In this document: positions 1 to 11,698 of the stretch, in pieces
Layout of the letters: each line of letters begins with the position of its first letter
Position numbering within the stretch: the stretch's first letter is position 1
Source of the DNA: Paramyrothecium sp. XJ0827
Taxonomy: Eukaryota; Ascomycota; Sordariomycetes; Hypocreales; Stachybotryaceae
Length of the DNA: 64,000 nucleotides
Reading direction: 5' to 3'
NCBI GenBank assembly: GCA_020881915.1
Contig: JAJFPB010000003.1
Span: 4,402,001 to 4,466,000, forward strand
Made by a program: the position numbers and the translations under genes
Notes under the pieces: generated by a model
What the model was told of the DNA's origin: nothing
Seen by the model: the letters and a program-made list of their open reading frames with translations, nothing else
Databases searched by the model: none

Positions 1-2608
1 ATCAAGGAGATTTGTCCGAGATATCAACGGAAACGGGCTGCATCGAACAGTTAGGCTAAATTTGGCTTGATACGCTGAAGAATTCCAAGCTGAAACACTG
101 ACCGGGCCGATCGACCAACCACACTAGCAGTTGGGAATCCCCGCGGACAAGCACGTTGCCAGAACGCGAGCACAATACGGTTTCTCGGGAGAAAGCAATG
201 ACGACGGGCATGTCTCAGTTGGGTGGCCCAGCCAGCAGACCCTACAGACTCATCGGCGGTGCGAGATCGGTCGGTCACTAGTAAAATTTGAACGGCTTCT
301 CATTAAGATATGGGGGATTGCACTGCCAAGGCCAATGCCGAAATAGGCTTTTTATGGTCGGCTATAAGTCTTCTAGGCGATTGATAAGAGAATTTAGTGC
401 CACATATACCGAGGGCGAGCTGATATGAAGAGTTGCGGTCGAGGCTGAGATATTCTGACAAGATCGAGATATCGAGATCGCCAAAGAAAAATCCCAGAGT
501 AGCATTGGCAAAGTGTATTAACACACAAAAATGTACCCACTTCAATGTCGTCTTGCCGTCGAGCTGCTCTGCGTCGCATTCGAGCCTCAGCCTACGAACC
601 GTACATTGACAAGGCATTTTACAAGAGGGACCAGCACATCCAGTTTGCGGAACATGCCGCTGCTGAGGGCTTGGCATCGCATTATTGGTGCAGCATGGCT
701 CGGTGTTCAAGGCTTTGCTATCTGTATGTGTCAAATCTCACACCCTTGTGCCAGTTACAGGTACAAGTCAATAAGTTGGTCGGCTTGGTGATAAACACAG
801 GCGAAGCTCAACTCACCCACACGATAATTACGGAGCAAGCCAATTAATTAAGTAAGGCAGCTTGTTTCCGAATTTAGCCCTGTGCTGTGCCGGGACACGG
901 TAGATGTGCCGAAGCCTGCCAAACCAGGCTCCGACAAGCTGCAACAAGGTGGGTAACGTACGCAGGCTGCAAGGCGCCACACAATTGCAAACCTCATATT
1001 TCTGGTGTAAATATGCACAAGTGCCTGAAAATCACAATCACAACCCAAAACCTGCTTCCCATGTTGTCAAGGCAATGCATCTCCAGAATGTCCAAACCAT
1101 CGTGCTGCAGCCTCCGTGGCCGTTGAATCAAACCACATCACGTGTCGAAACCTGGTAATCACCACCATGCCACTGTTCATGGGGCCGTGGCCTGTTGGCA
1201 GAGAGGAGCCGCCGCCTCACCGAGCTTAACGGGGTCACGATTCGATCAGGAGGGACGCCCGCTTTGACAGCTCAGGTGCACATCCATGTTATGGTCATAA
1301 CATGATTGTGCCAACTTCAAACACTGCGGCACAGGGCCCTCGCCTCGTTGCCTTTCAGGGATATGTGGCAAGTCGCCACCAACACTTGCAAGCCCTACTC
1401 AACTTGAGGGACTCACCACTGGTTCCTGGTCTCCGGGGAACTGAGTAGGACGTTCTTCTCGCCTTTCCCTCACGTTTGCGCACACCGGATGCTACGGCGA
1501 GTTGGTTGCCATTGATTGGCATCGAATAATTCAGCAACATGTCGGAATCGGTCTAAACGCCAGACGCCTGGTGGACTTGTCCCTGCACCTACGCTCGCGT
1601 CGTGCGGGTGGAGATGGGCGTCACGAGCAGGAAGCCATAAGCCTCTTGGGCAAATTGACGAGCAGCGCAGGTTGCTTCACGCAGCAGAGGATCCAATATG
1701 CTCCCGCCAGACCTATCTCCACCAGGCAGAACCGTGCAGAATCGTGCAAAAGACGCTGCCCGGCACACCTATCGCTTAGGCTAATCTGGACCAAGGGCCT
1801 TGTCGCGAGCCACACCTGGCGGAAGATTCACAAAGTAGGAAGGTTGCGATGGGCTTGAGTGAGCTTGCGCATCCATTTCCATGTATAGAGACCTACATGG
1901 GATACACAGTCATTGGAAGCCGTGACCACCATGGTCGGCTCAGCCTTGGCTTGCACTGGCCGAGGCATCCTTCGACCAATGAGTCACTATGAAGCGTGCT
2001 CAGCCTAGTGCATCCCCTGTCGCGAGTTTCAAGGACTTAGCCAACCGAGTCATCGGTAAGTACGAGAGGGACTGGATGCCTAGTGCTGGGACTTCGCGCT
2101 CGCGACTTGATAAAGCAGCGCGTCGGCCTCGGTTGAAGTGAAGCGACCGGCTGTTCTGGAAGAGACGTGATTCGACTACGAGGCTACAACCGGCTCTTTC
2201 GGCGCCACTTCCTTGGAGAAACACCTCATCTTGTGTGGCGCAGGCCCAGTGTGACTAACATCGAGTCACGTGCGCATGACTAATAGGCCCTGCTTCACCC
2301 AAGTTCCACCTGCATCCGTCACCCTTTCATCGCCTCCAATTTCAGGCCATCACTGCTAACCAGCACGCGTATCCGGCTACCCGTTCCGTCGTGAAATCGA
2401 CGAACTAAGATATTGCCTCCGAGCTCTTGAGGTGGTGCACCCTTTATTGCGTGTCCCTCGATATCACTGCCTACCAGGCAGCCATCCTCCCGACACTCCC
2501 TTCTTCTCCTTGATCCGCGTATCTATCCTCACGCCTGCTATCGATTTCGCGACACCGTTCGCTCCGTTGCTCCTCGGACGAACTCACATTTCCTGACGGC
2601 TCTTCACG
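1..2608. other. Intergenic, no gene recognised
   Basis: Open frames here are short and overlapping, and none shows a recognisable domain, splice pattern or coding bias. The last few hundred bases before position 2609 become pyrimidine-rich and free of long A/T runs, as in fungal leaders. They probably contain the promoter and 5' untranslated region of the zinc-finger gene. The rest may be regulatory DNA or decayed sequence. I see no repeat family in it. Confidence 0.5.
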
Positions 2609-3670
2609 ATGAGCGTCGCATATGAACCTAGGAGTTTTATGCACGAGGGCGCATATCCGCCCATCGGCGACGAACACGATCATGCTGCCGACCAGCGCTT
2701 CTCCGATACCGATGTTGCCGAACAGCTCAGCCAATATACAGCCGAGGCGGCGATGCTCCCGGACGACAGAGTGGTGATGGACGATGATGCGCGCCTGCTT
2801 TCTGAGGATGTCGTTAATGGTCCGGACTCAACACGACTCGATCTCAGCACGGCGGAGTTCCCTTCGCCGATTCAAGTGCCTCTGCCGACGCCGCATATGC
2901 CCGATCCTCTACCCGAGCACGAGCTCAAGGAACCGTCGCCTGGCATAGGCTCGCCAACATCACCTCGCTCCAAGAACATTTCGAAGCCAGCCCGCGACGT
3001 CGTAAAACAGGCAGACGGACGGTTCCACTGTCCCCTGGATGACTGCAAGGAGGAGATCCGTGCGTTTTCTCGTAAATGCGAGTGGAAGTGAGTCAACTTT
3101 AAGCCTACCTCAGATTCGATCAAGACTAACTTCTGGTGTAGCAAGCACATGGATAAGCACGAAAGACCGTATCGATGTCCTGCCGACGGATGCGAAAACC
3201 TTCCTGGATTCACCTACTCGGGGGGGCTGCTAAGGCACGAACGCGAGGTGCACGGGAAGCATGGTGGGCCGAAGAAGACCGTCAACTGCCCGCACCCAAA
3301 CTGCAAACGACACACCGGCAAAGGCTTCTCCCGACAAGAGAACCTCAACGAGCACCTTCGACGCGTTCACACGAACATCGAAGCCATGAGCCCCCCTATC
3401 GACATCAACTCACCCGACGATGACGAGAGCGAGAGGTCAGGCATGAAGCGCAAGCGACGTTCGAGCACGGGGCACGATTCGCCCGAGATCAACGAGCTTC
3501 GCGACGAGGTCAAGCGCGTGCGGGAGGAGAACGAGAAGCTACGGGCCGAGATGGAGCAGCAATATCAGCGTTCGCTTGCCATGATGGCCCAAATCACCGC
3601 GCTCCAAGACGCTTTGGGCCACGGCCTCAACCCGCATCCTCTAGGGGCGCCGACAGCCCAGATGATCTAG
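2609..3670 (+). CDS. C2H2 zinc-finger protein with C-terminal coiled coil
   Basis: Two exons, 2609-3087 and 3142-3670, give 335 residues. The intron has a GTGAGT donor, a GACTAAC branch point and a TAG acceptor. Splicing restores the first finger, which the unspliced frame would truncate. Residues 1-135 are acidic and Pro/Ser-rich, as in activation or linker regions. Three fingers follow: C141/C146/H162/H166, C172/C177/H192/H197 and C209/C214/H231/H236. The spacing is wider than in classical TFIIIA fingers. A basic stretch (KRKRR, about 262) and a charged coiled coil (about 275-318) suggest nuclear localisation and dimerisation. It is probably a DNA-binding regulator. The architecture is common among uncharacterised Sordariomycete zinc-finger proteins. 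The target is unknown. Confidence 0.9.
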
Positions 3671-4938
3671 GCAATCACGGCTGTCCAAGTTCCCGAGATT
3701 TGCGGCACGGATTTCTCAGAACACGGAACCGGCATGAACGACACATAATCACGAAAAAACCTTCCATGGCCATTTTCTTTTTTTCCTCGCCAAACCATAC
3801 AAATCGACCAATAGACTGTGTGAGGGCTAGCGTTCCTCACTTTTTCCTTTTCTCTCTCTTTTCCTTACTCGGCATACATGGTCTGGCGTTGGTTTTCTGG
3901 AGGACAAAGCAACTCCCTCCATCTTGGACCCCAAGGTTTAAGGAGCGTCTCTAACGAACGTTTTTCGATTTCTCTTTTTCCTTTTATTGCTCATGGCTCG
4001 ACAAACCGGCATCTTCACTCTCCCGTGCTTTATGCAAAACTCTTTTTGTCGTCGTTCTCCTCGACCAACAACACGAACCTTGCGCGGCGTTTACATGGGG
4101 CTGGGGTAAGGGGTTTGGGATTTGCTGACGAATCGGTGGATATATGATACCTATCGCACTCTTGCGTTTAATGGACTGCCTGCCCTTTTTTTCTCCTATT
4201 TTTCATGTTTCATTCTTTTTCTTTTTCTCCTCACTTTTCTGACCAAGCGAGGACCGGAAACGTTACAACGGAAAGACCTGGGGGTATGAGATTGTAAGGA
4301 GATGGACAAGGCAAACGTATGCATGCATATTCTGTACAATGGCTCGCGATGTACTATAGACTGACACGGACCTGCGGGTTTCTCCCTTTACCTTTCCCCT
4401 CTACGGCGGAACATGGTTTTCCTTTTTCGTTTTTCCAATCTCGAATCAAGAATTGGGCGACTGCGTCGCCCGCCTTTCTCCTCTTCACTTAACTGTACCA
4501 AACTCCTGAGGTGCTTGCCTATGTTGTGAAGGCTCGTGAATGGTGATGATGCTCCCTTCTGGTCCTAGCGGATGCTACACGCTCGGCACATTGTGCTAAC
4601 CAGTCACTGCGTGCACACGTTTCTAGACGCTGTCACCCTAGAAATCGACACATCTTTACTTTCTCTTCTCCCGGCACCACTAACGAGGGTTCGTTCCCAT
4701 ATGTGCGACCCAGCCCGACCTTCTATACAAATGCCCCCAACCCGTCTAACTTTTGCATGAACGCTAATGCACGATAGCCCACCCTCCGCCTACTTGTCAC
4801 TTCGTAGCCTGTCCGGCGTCAAGCACCCGATCAGACTCGCATGCGGACCCCACATCTGCCGGGGCTGCTGCTGCAGGCGTGACGTCGCCGCTCCCCGGTA
4901 GCCGAGTCCATTGGCTGTTTTCCTGCCCGCGGCATCAC
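3671..4938. other. Convergent intergenic region, pyrimidine-rich
   Basis: This lies between the stops of the zinc-finger gene (+) and BZZ1 (-). It must hold both 3' untranslated regions. Many T/C runs occur (for example around 3771-3790, 3838-3868 and 4187-4230). The open frames across it have no recognisable domain, so I see no further gene. Confidence 0.5.
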
Positions 4939-7430
4939 CTAGACAACCTGGATATAGCTCGCCGGCACGCTCGCCGTTACGCCAGCCTTCTCGACCTCTG
5001 CCCATCCGTCGCCCGGGTCCTCCTTGACGAGCACGAAACGCTCGCCCTCAGCCATGGAATGTTCGGCCTCGCTCTGCGCCGTGTATGCGTACAGGGCCTC
5101 GACGTAGCGCAGCTTCTTGGCGCCGCGCCTAGGGGCGACAGCAGGACCCTTCTTCTTTGCCCCGGTTGAAGTGGACGGCGCGGCGGAGGAGGTCGTCGAC
5201 GTGGAGTAGACGGACGCAGGCCGCGCGGCCGCCGGGGGCGGTGTGGCGCTGACCTCAACATACGTTGCCGGAACGAGGCCTTCCTTGTAACCGGCGCGTA
5301 CCTTGACCCATCCAGAGCCATCTATTTGAAAACTGTAAGTAATTTGCCGTCGATGCCGCCGTTGGGAGATACGCACCATCTGATTCGAGAATCACGAGAT
5401 CCCTGCCTTCCTGCACGGAAAGCTCACCATCGCCACTAGCATCAAATGTATACAGCATCTTGCCCATCTTCTCTTCCTTCTCCGCATGGCCATTGATTGG
5501 ACTGCCCGGCAATTCGCTGACGTAGGCCGCAGGCGGGGGCGCCATGACACGGTTCTTGCGAACCGACGACTTGGGCGACGTCAGGCCTGGGCCGGCAGCG
5601 GAAGGGGGCGCTTCCTCAGTTGGGCTCAGGGGCCCTGACATGGACCCAGTAATTGAGCGACGTGCTGATTGTGAGCTCAATGAATTCATCGTGTTTGTTC
5701 GGCTGAGATCAGGGAGCTCTGCGACCTTGGGTGACCCGGCCGCAGCGCTGGGCTTCAGCATCTTGTTTGCCGCATCCTGGCGCTCGGCCTTGAGCTTCTT
5801 TCGCTCCTCCTTGGTCTGCTCGCCAGGGCAGTCTGCTGGGACCTTCATCTCGCATTTGCTATGGCACGTGTAACCACAGTCCCTGCAATCGAAACCCTTT
5901 GCGCTGAGACCCCATATCCGATCACCGCAGAGATCGCAGTTAGTGGGGATTTTGAAGGTTTGACCTTTGAAGTTGTGGTTCTTGGCGCCGAGCGTTACGT
6001 CGCCAACCGCCGAAGTAATTGTCGAAGTCTCGACCTCGGCAGTAAGACGCCGTCTGTCCAGTCCATGTAGTTCTTCTTGCAGGTGGAAAAGACTGCGTAC
6101 GACCTCAACCTCGTCCTTCTTCTCGGTGCCGTCACGCACGCGTTGCTTAAGACGCTTCATCCCTTCCACTTCGCGCTGCTTCTTATCCACTTCTCTTCTC
6201 AATTCTCCCAGCTGTGATTTGGACTTGCCAAGGACGTTGCGGAGGAAGATCTTGGCTGTTTCGTCGACCACCATGGTCTCGTCATCGTGCCACACAGGAC
6301 TAGGTTCGAAGACCTTGTCTGCAGGTTCCTGGAATGCTCCCATGTTGTGACGCATGTACATCATAGAATCTAAATGGGGTGCATTTCGTGCAATTTCCTG
6401 CGTCAGAGTCGTCATGAGTTCGTTGCTCTTCTTCAACATGTCTCCCTCCAGCTGGCTCGCCACAGTCCAGAGGTTGTTCAGTCTCAAGGTACGGAACTCG
6501 TTCAGGTCCTGCAAGCTGTCCATAACCTCGGGGACGTATTCGTGGTAATACTTTTCCTTGAGCTTATTCGTAACGTTTATGGCAATCAAATATGTGTTCT
6601 TGGCGTTGTTCATCTCAAAGATCTGCTGCTGGTAGGCATTCTGGGACTTGGCTTTGTCGTAATGGGACTCGGACTTCTTGCGCTTGGCCTCGACCTCCTG
6701 ACAAACAGTGTCATACTTGGCCTTCGTCTTGCGAAGTTCGGCATAGGAGGCTTCGCGTTCACCTGAAAGTTTCTCGGCGTACTCGGCGTGGCGCTTGCGG
6801 ATGTCCTCGAAACGTGTGCCGTAGTATCGAAGGGGGTCAGCAACTTGGGAAATCAGGTGGCTGCCGAATCGGTCATGTTCGCCGGCGCGAGCCTCGAGGG
6901 TAGTCAATTGGGTTGTCCAGGTGGTAAGGGATGCGCTGGTCGGGAGTATACGGTCAGCTTGGCGCATGGGGGTTGGGGGTGGAGAAGGGAGGGACACAAG
7001 ATGTCCATGCCCAGTCCCAGTGGTGTAACTGACCTTTCGAGAGAGCCAGGGGTCATTGCAGGAGTATCGCCAACGCTGAGCTGGGAAGTCTTCCTATTCT
7101 TCTTCTCAAAGTACTTCTTGGCGAGAGCGTTGAGCTTTGCGCTGTATTCCTTCTCGATGGCGGAACGTTCGCGGTAGAACTGCTGGATGTCGTCGAGCCA
7201 GGTGATGCCGTGGCTGACCCAGGCATTGGCGGCCTTGAACCCATCCTGCCGAGAATTAGTGGTTGAGCCAGCGGTTATGGATGCAGTTGGCGCGCCATCG
7301 GGGCGCATCGGGCGGGATGGAGGAGTTCCATTTCGGGGATCGTGGTGAATGCGTCGAGACGGGGGGAGGCAGGTTGAAAGCTCACCTTCAGCTCTGCGCC
7401 AAAGGTAGGGATGGCGTCCACCTCAGCCAT
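4939..7430 (-). CDS. BZZ1: F-BAR, C1 and double SH3 protein (Bzz1/Syp-type)
   Basis: Four exons on the minus strand (7430-7386, 7245-7034, 6935-5377, 5321-4939) encode 732 residues. Each junction is GT-AG and keeps the frame. In order: an F-BAR/FCH membrane-bending coiled coil (about 5-300), a second coiled coil (about 320-385), a C1-type zinc-binding domain (about 405-455, ending in a CGYTCHSKC pattern), a Ser/Pro-rich linker, SH3-1 (about 576-632) and SH3-2 at the extreme C-terminus (about 678-732). This order is diagnostic of fungal Bzz1. Bzz1 binds the WASP homologue Las17 and regulates Arp2/3 actin assembly at endocytic patches. The start at 7430 is the first Met that leads into the F-BAR fold. 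The last intron splits SH3-1, and splicing rebuilds its DDGSGW motif. Confidence 0.95.
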
Positions 7431-9173
7431 GGCGAAGGTCGTCTGGGCAGAAGCATGCACTGAGCGAGCAGAGGTCGGACGAGGCCACGGGCTCGCGAGT
7501 GTTTCGGCGCAGGCAGAATCGAAAGGGTTGGAAAAGGCTGTCTCCGGAGAAGGGAAGAGGGGTGGACTGTGGACTGTGGACGCGGACGGCGTACGGGATA
7601 TCGGCTGACGAGGCGCAGTTGGGCCAGTGAGGTTCAAGGTACCTTAACCTACCTTCACTCCTTCACTAACGGCTTGGGGTCGGAGCCAGTACACTGAAGG
7701 GCGCCTCGACTCGCAATTGGAGGGACGGTGCTAGCGTCGAGGTACCTGCAAGGCAGGCCAGGGCCGCCCGCCAGTCCCCAGCTTGACGAATTACCCCGCC
7801 AATCCATCGCTGGGCCATGGCCTAAAGAGGGAACGCGCTGGAACCTCGGCCGCGTCTTCCACGCTGCAGGGCGCTGCAATGGAACGATGTTGGGGATGCC
7901 ACGTATTGGGATTGGGGAAGCGGCATAACTCCACGGACTTCTAGTGAGAATTGCTACTGCTGTTGGATTCTGGGCTCGGTCAGGGCATGTTTGTGTTTGT
8001 TCCGAAGGATGCAGTGGCAACTTAATTAGCAGGGAAAAGAGGCCGCAAAGCTCCAGCCTCTCTACCTCGCCCATCATAGCAGGGAAGACCCGTCACACAA
8101 GAAACTGTAAGAGAAACCTGTTTGATATGTTTAGAAATTTAAACAGATAGGTATTTGTGAAAAGCGAATAACAGGAATAAATCTTTGTTACATTATCTAT
8201 ATGCCGGCTTGTTTTTACTCTACCGATCCTCTCGCTGCCCATGGGAATGACATACCACCCCCTGCCAGAAGGCAAATTGCTTGAGACGGATATAAGCTGA
8301 GGGTTATATTCTGTACGGACCCTGAAAATGAGACGATAAAGCAAGGTATAGAAGGACGTGACCCCTTTGCGCAAGGTTCATGCAAGAGGCTGAGACAACG
8401 TGTAGGTGAGACTTTTGTTCCTGGCTATCACCTTGAACTTCACAAAGATCCTGTTTTTCTTGAAGTTGTACCATTGACCCATATTTCGATGACTATATTT
8501 GTGCTTGAAGTCTGTAACTTGTTGAGTCAGAAATGGGATGCTGGGGGAAATCACGTCCCACAAGGCACTGTCAGAGGTCTCATACAAAGCGGTCCCAGAA
8601 GAGTGTAAATCCTGAGCCGCGCGTGTCGGCCATTCCTGGATAGCCAGAATAGGCGACACAAGATCTTATCGGACACTACCCTCGGCTACCTTAGACACGA
8701 GCATCAATGACTATGACAATCGCTTCGCGCTTGTAGTTGCGTGGCGGGCTCGACGCCAACCCTGACCGAAGCCCCGTAACCCCGGGGGGTCTAGACTGGA
8801 TCCCTGGGTTTTGCGACTCCGATCCCCGGCGGATGCGGCCCAAAGCGTCTCAAGTGCCAAATGGCGCCATCCACATCCACATGTCCAGCCGCCGCCAAGA
8901 TAAGTGAGCTCTACTGCTTTACCCGCGAGCTTTCAATTGCCAACCTCATCATCTCATCTTGTCGAACCTTAGGTCTACTCGGTTCATGCTCAATTGAGCC
9001 TCAATCAGCTCCCAACGCTTGCGAATCTGCGATTTCGTTCTGATTTTCCCCAGGCATCTTAGCGATCTTAGCCTGCTCCTTGCAGGGTTGCGTGTCCCCT
9101 ATCCTTATCTCATCGACTTCAGCTCCTCCATCGCATATCTCTCAACTCTCACATCCACCACGAAACAGCAGCC
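7431..9173. promoter_or_regulatory. Shared upstream region of BZZ1 (-) and the PCS60 homologue (+)
   Basis: This divergent intergenic region of about 1.7 kb should hold both promoters. It contains two GGTACC motifs (7638-7643, 7741-7746). The interval 8093-8659 is more A/T-rich and is treated as a separate finding because a minus-strand frame of about 189 codons is broken there by one stop. Approaching 9174 the sequence becomes C/T-rich with CATC repeats, as expected for a fungal leader. No clear TATA box was found at a convincing distance from either start. Confidence 0.5.
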
Positions 9174-10937
9174 ATGGCCCTGACTCTGCAGAGCGCCATC
9201 CAGGGCGCACCCTCGGCCACCGCTGTCATCATCCCCTCCAAGCCTACGGCTCTCACCATCACCTATGCCGATCTCCACGCCCAGGTCTCTGCTTTCCAGC
9301 AGAAGCTCGCCCAGCTCGGCGTCACACGTGCCGCCCCCGTCTCCATAGCGCTCGTCAACTCCTGGGAGTTCATCGTTTCGTTTCTGGCCGCGTCGTGGCA
9401 GCGCGCCATTGCCGCTCCCCTCAACCCGGCCTACAAGCAGGACGAGTTTGAGTTCTACATCGACGACGTCAAGAGCGCCATCGTCCTGGTTCCCAAGGGC
9501 GCCTGGGCCGCCAATGCGCCCAGCGTGAAGGCCGCCAAGAAGTTCAACGCCGCTGTCGCCGAGTGCTACTGGGATCCCGTCAAGGGCGAGGTTGCCTTGG
9601 ATGTCAAGGACCTCGGTGCCCTCAAGGGCAAGACGGAGAAGATCCTCACGGCTGAGCCTGATGATGTTGCTCTGATCCTGCACACGAGGTGAGTCTCCAC
9701 ATGTTGAGTCGCTCATCAGAGAGATGCTGACAATCCCGCAGCGGAACTACCTCGCGTCCCAAAGTGGTAGGTCTGGGAACAGGAAAATCGCAGCCACAGC
9801 GAAGCTGACGTTCATTGCTAGGTGCCACTAACCCACCGCAACCTCGCTAGGACAATGAGTAAGTCAGGCAGTAAGCGGCCCACTCGAGTTATATTGACAT
9901 ATCCTAGGCAACATCAAGCAGACCTACCAGCTTACAGCCAATGACCGTACCATGCTGGTCATGCCTCTGTTCCACGTCCACGGTCTTCTCTGTGGACTTC
10001 TGGCCCCCTTCTACACCGGTGGCTCCATGGTCGTCCCTGTCAAGTTCTCCGCCTCGGAGTTCTGGGAGGACTTCATCACACACAAGGCTAACTGGTACAC
10101 TGCCGTCCCTACCATTCATCAAATTCTCCTCAAGAGCCCGGTGCCGAACCCGGTGCCGCAGATCCGATTCATCAGGTCCTGTTCCAGCCCCCTGTCGCCG
10201 ACCGTCTTCCACCAGCTGGAGAAGACTTTCCAGGCGCCCGTTCTAGAGGCATACGCCATGACCGAGGCCGCACATCAGATGACTTCCAACCCGCTGCCTC
10301 CCGCCAAGAGAAAGCCTGGCAGCGTCGGCCTTGGACAGGGTGTGGAGGTCAAGATCCTTAACGAACAGGGGGATGAGCTTCCGCAGGGCACCGAGGGTGA
10401 GATTTGCATCAAGGGCGAGAACGTCACCAAGGGGTACCTCAACAACCCCTCTGCCAACGAATCTTCATACACCAAGGGCGGCTTCTTCCGCACTGGCGAT
10501 CAGGGCAAGAAGGACGAGGATGGCTATGTCATCATCACCGGCAGGATCAAGGAGCTCATCAACAAGGGCGGCGAGAAGATCAGCCCCATTGAGCTGGACA
10601 ACATCCTGACGCGGCATCCCAAGGTCAGTGAGGCTGTCAGCTTTGCCATTCCTGATGAGGTTTACGGTCAGGATATCGGCGTGGCCGTTGTCCTCAAGAA
10701 GGGAGAGAAGCTACAAGCTGAGGAGCTGCGTGGCTGGGTGGGTGAGAAGTCGATCAAGTTCAAGGTTCCGAAGAAGGTAAGTAGAGTCACGAATAGGCCG
10801 AGGTGATTGGGTGGATGCTAATGACTTCCTAGATTTACTTTACAGAGGTCATGCCCAAGACCGCGACCGGCAAAATCCAAAGGCGCATCGTGGCAGAGAC
10901 TATGGTGAAGCAAGATACCGTCAAAGCGAAGCTCTAG
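9174..10937 (+). CDS. PCS60: Peroxisomal acyl-CoA/oxalyl-CoA synthetase family (Pcs60-like)
   Basis: Five exons (9174-9688, 9742-9766, 9822-9858, 9908-10776, 10833-10937) encode 516 residues. It is a member of the adenylate-forming (ANL) superfamily: ATP-binding motif TSGTTSRPK (about 171-179), YAMTEAAHQM motif, the TGRIKELINKGGEKISP hinge region, and the catalytic lysine near the end in PKTATGKIQRR. The protein ends in AKL, a PTS1-type peroxisomal signal. Yeast Pcs60/Fat2, a peroxisome-associated oxalyl-CoA synthetase, is the closest named family by length and motif wording. The exact substrate (oxalate or a medium-chain acid) cannot be read from sequence. Exons 2 and 3 are only 25 and 37 nt. 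They cover the P-loop lysine and the following helix, so they cannot be dropped without killing the enzyme. Confidence 0.93.
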
Positions 10938-11251
10938 AGTCGCCACACGAATAGACAAGCATTATAGAGAGACGTAAGAACGGTGCATATAGAGAAGACG
11001 ATAGATGTATCAGTGGTACTGATTCGGGAAAGTGTACAAGATATCCTAAGACACCCATGCTCGCAGATTAGAAAAACGACGAAAAAAATTGCTGCGTAGT
11101 TGGACATAAAGTCGTTTGCATCCCTGTCGTGATCCTGATGCCAAGCCTCGTATGTTCATGAACGCGCCCCAACGCCAGATTCAGGTCATTTACGTCATAA
11201 GCCCACCCACAATCCTGCCCCTACGGGCACAATGCAGGAGGGGCCCGTCCC

Positions 11252-11698
11252 TCACGAAGAGACGGCATCGCCATCCTGCATGAGCTCGGCGGGAAGGCAC
11301 TTTTTATCGAAGACGATGTCGTCACAGCTGGGGCCGCGGCCGCGGTACAGCTCGGTGTCCGCCTTGCGCTTGGCAGGCGGAACGCGATCGTTGGAAGGGT
11401 GCTTGACCCAGCGCTCGGGGGGCGGCGAGACGACGCGCTTCGGCTGGAGGTTGTGCTGTTCGACCCAGCACGAGACGCCGTCGGCCGTGTCCCAGCGCAG
11501 CGGCTCGATGGGCACCAGGTGTCCGTGGTCCGGGCCGCCGGTGGCCGAGGGCGTCTCGACGGAGAGGCAGGCCTCGGAGGCGAAGCGCAGGCACTCCGCG
11601 TTTGCGTCCTGAAGGCTGGTGAAGACGGAGATGACGGTGACGGTGCTGGCGTCTCGGTAGAGGAGCACGTAGACGCTGCCGTCAGCGTTCTTGTTCAT
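11252..11698 (-). CDS. Hypothetical protein, 148 aa, single exon
   Basis: An uninterrupted minus-strand frame with ATG at 11698. Its third codon positions are strongly G/C, like nearby real genes, which supports coding. The N-terminal third (VYVLLYRDASTVTVISVF) looks like a small beta-rich fold followed by a helix. The C-terminal half is basic and Pro-rich (PPAKRKAD), possibly nuclear. No catalytic motif, signal peptide or membrane segment is visible, and I do not recognise the family. It converges on the PCS60 homologue, with 314 bases between the stops. Confidence 0.7.
   Translation of the reverse strand: MNKNADGSVYVLLYRDASTVTVISVFTSLQDANAECLRFASEACLSVETPSATGGPDHGHLVPIEPLRWDTADGVSCWVEQHNLQPKRVVSPPPERWVKHPSNDRVPPAKRKADTELYRGRGPSCDDIVFDKKCLPAELMQDGDAVSS

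Noticed and set aside
303..734. 143-codon minus-strand frame near the left end
   Set aside because: No domain or codon bias and no upstream promoter logic. An equally long frame lies on the opposite strand.
9105..9716. 203-codon minus-strand frame
   Set aside because: Antisense to exon 1 of the PCS60 homologue, and no domain is seen.
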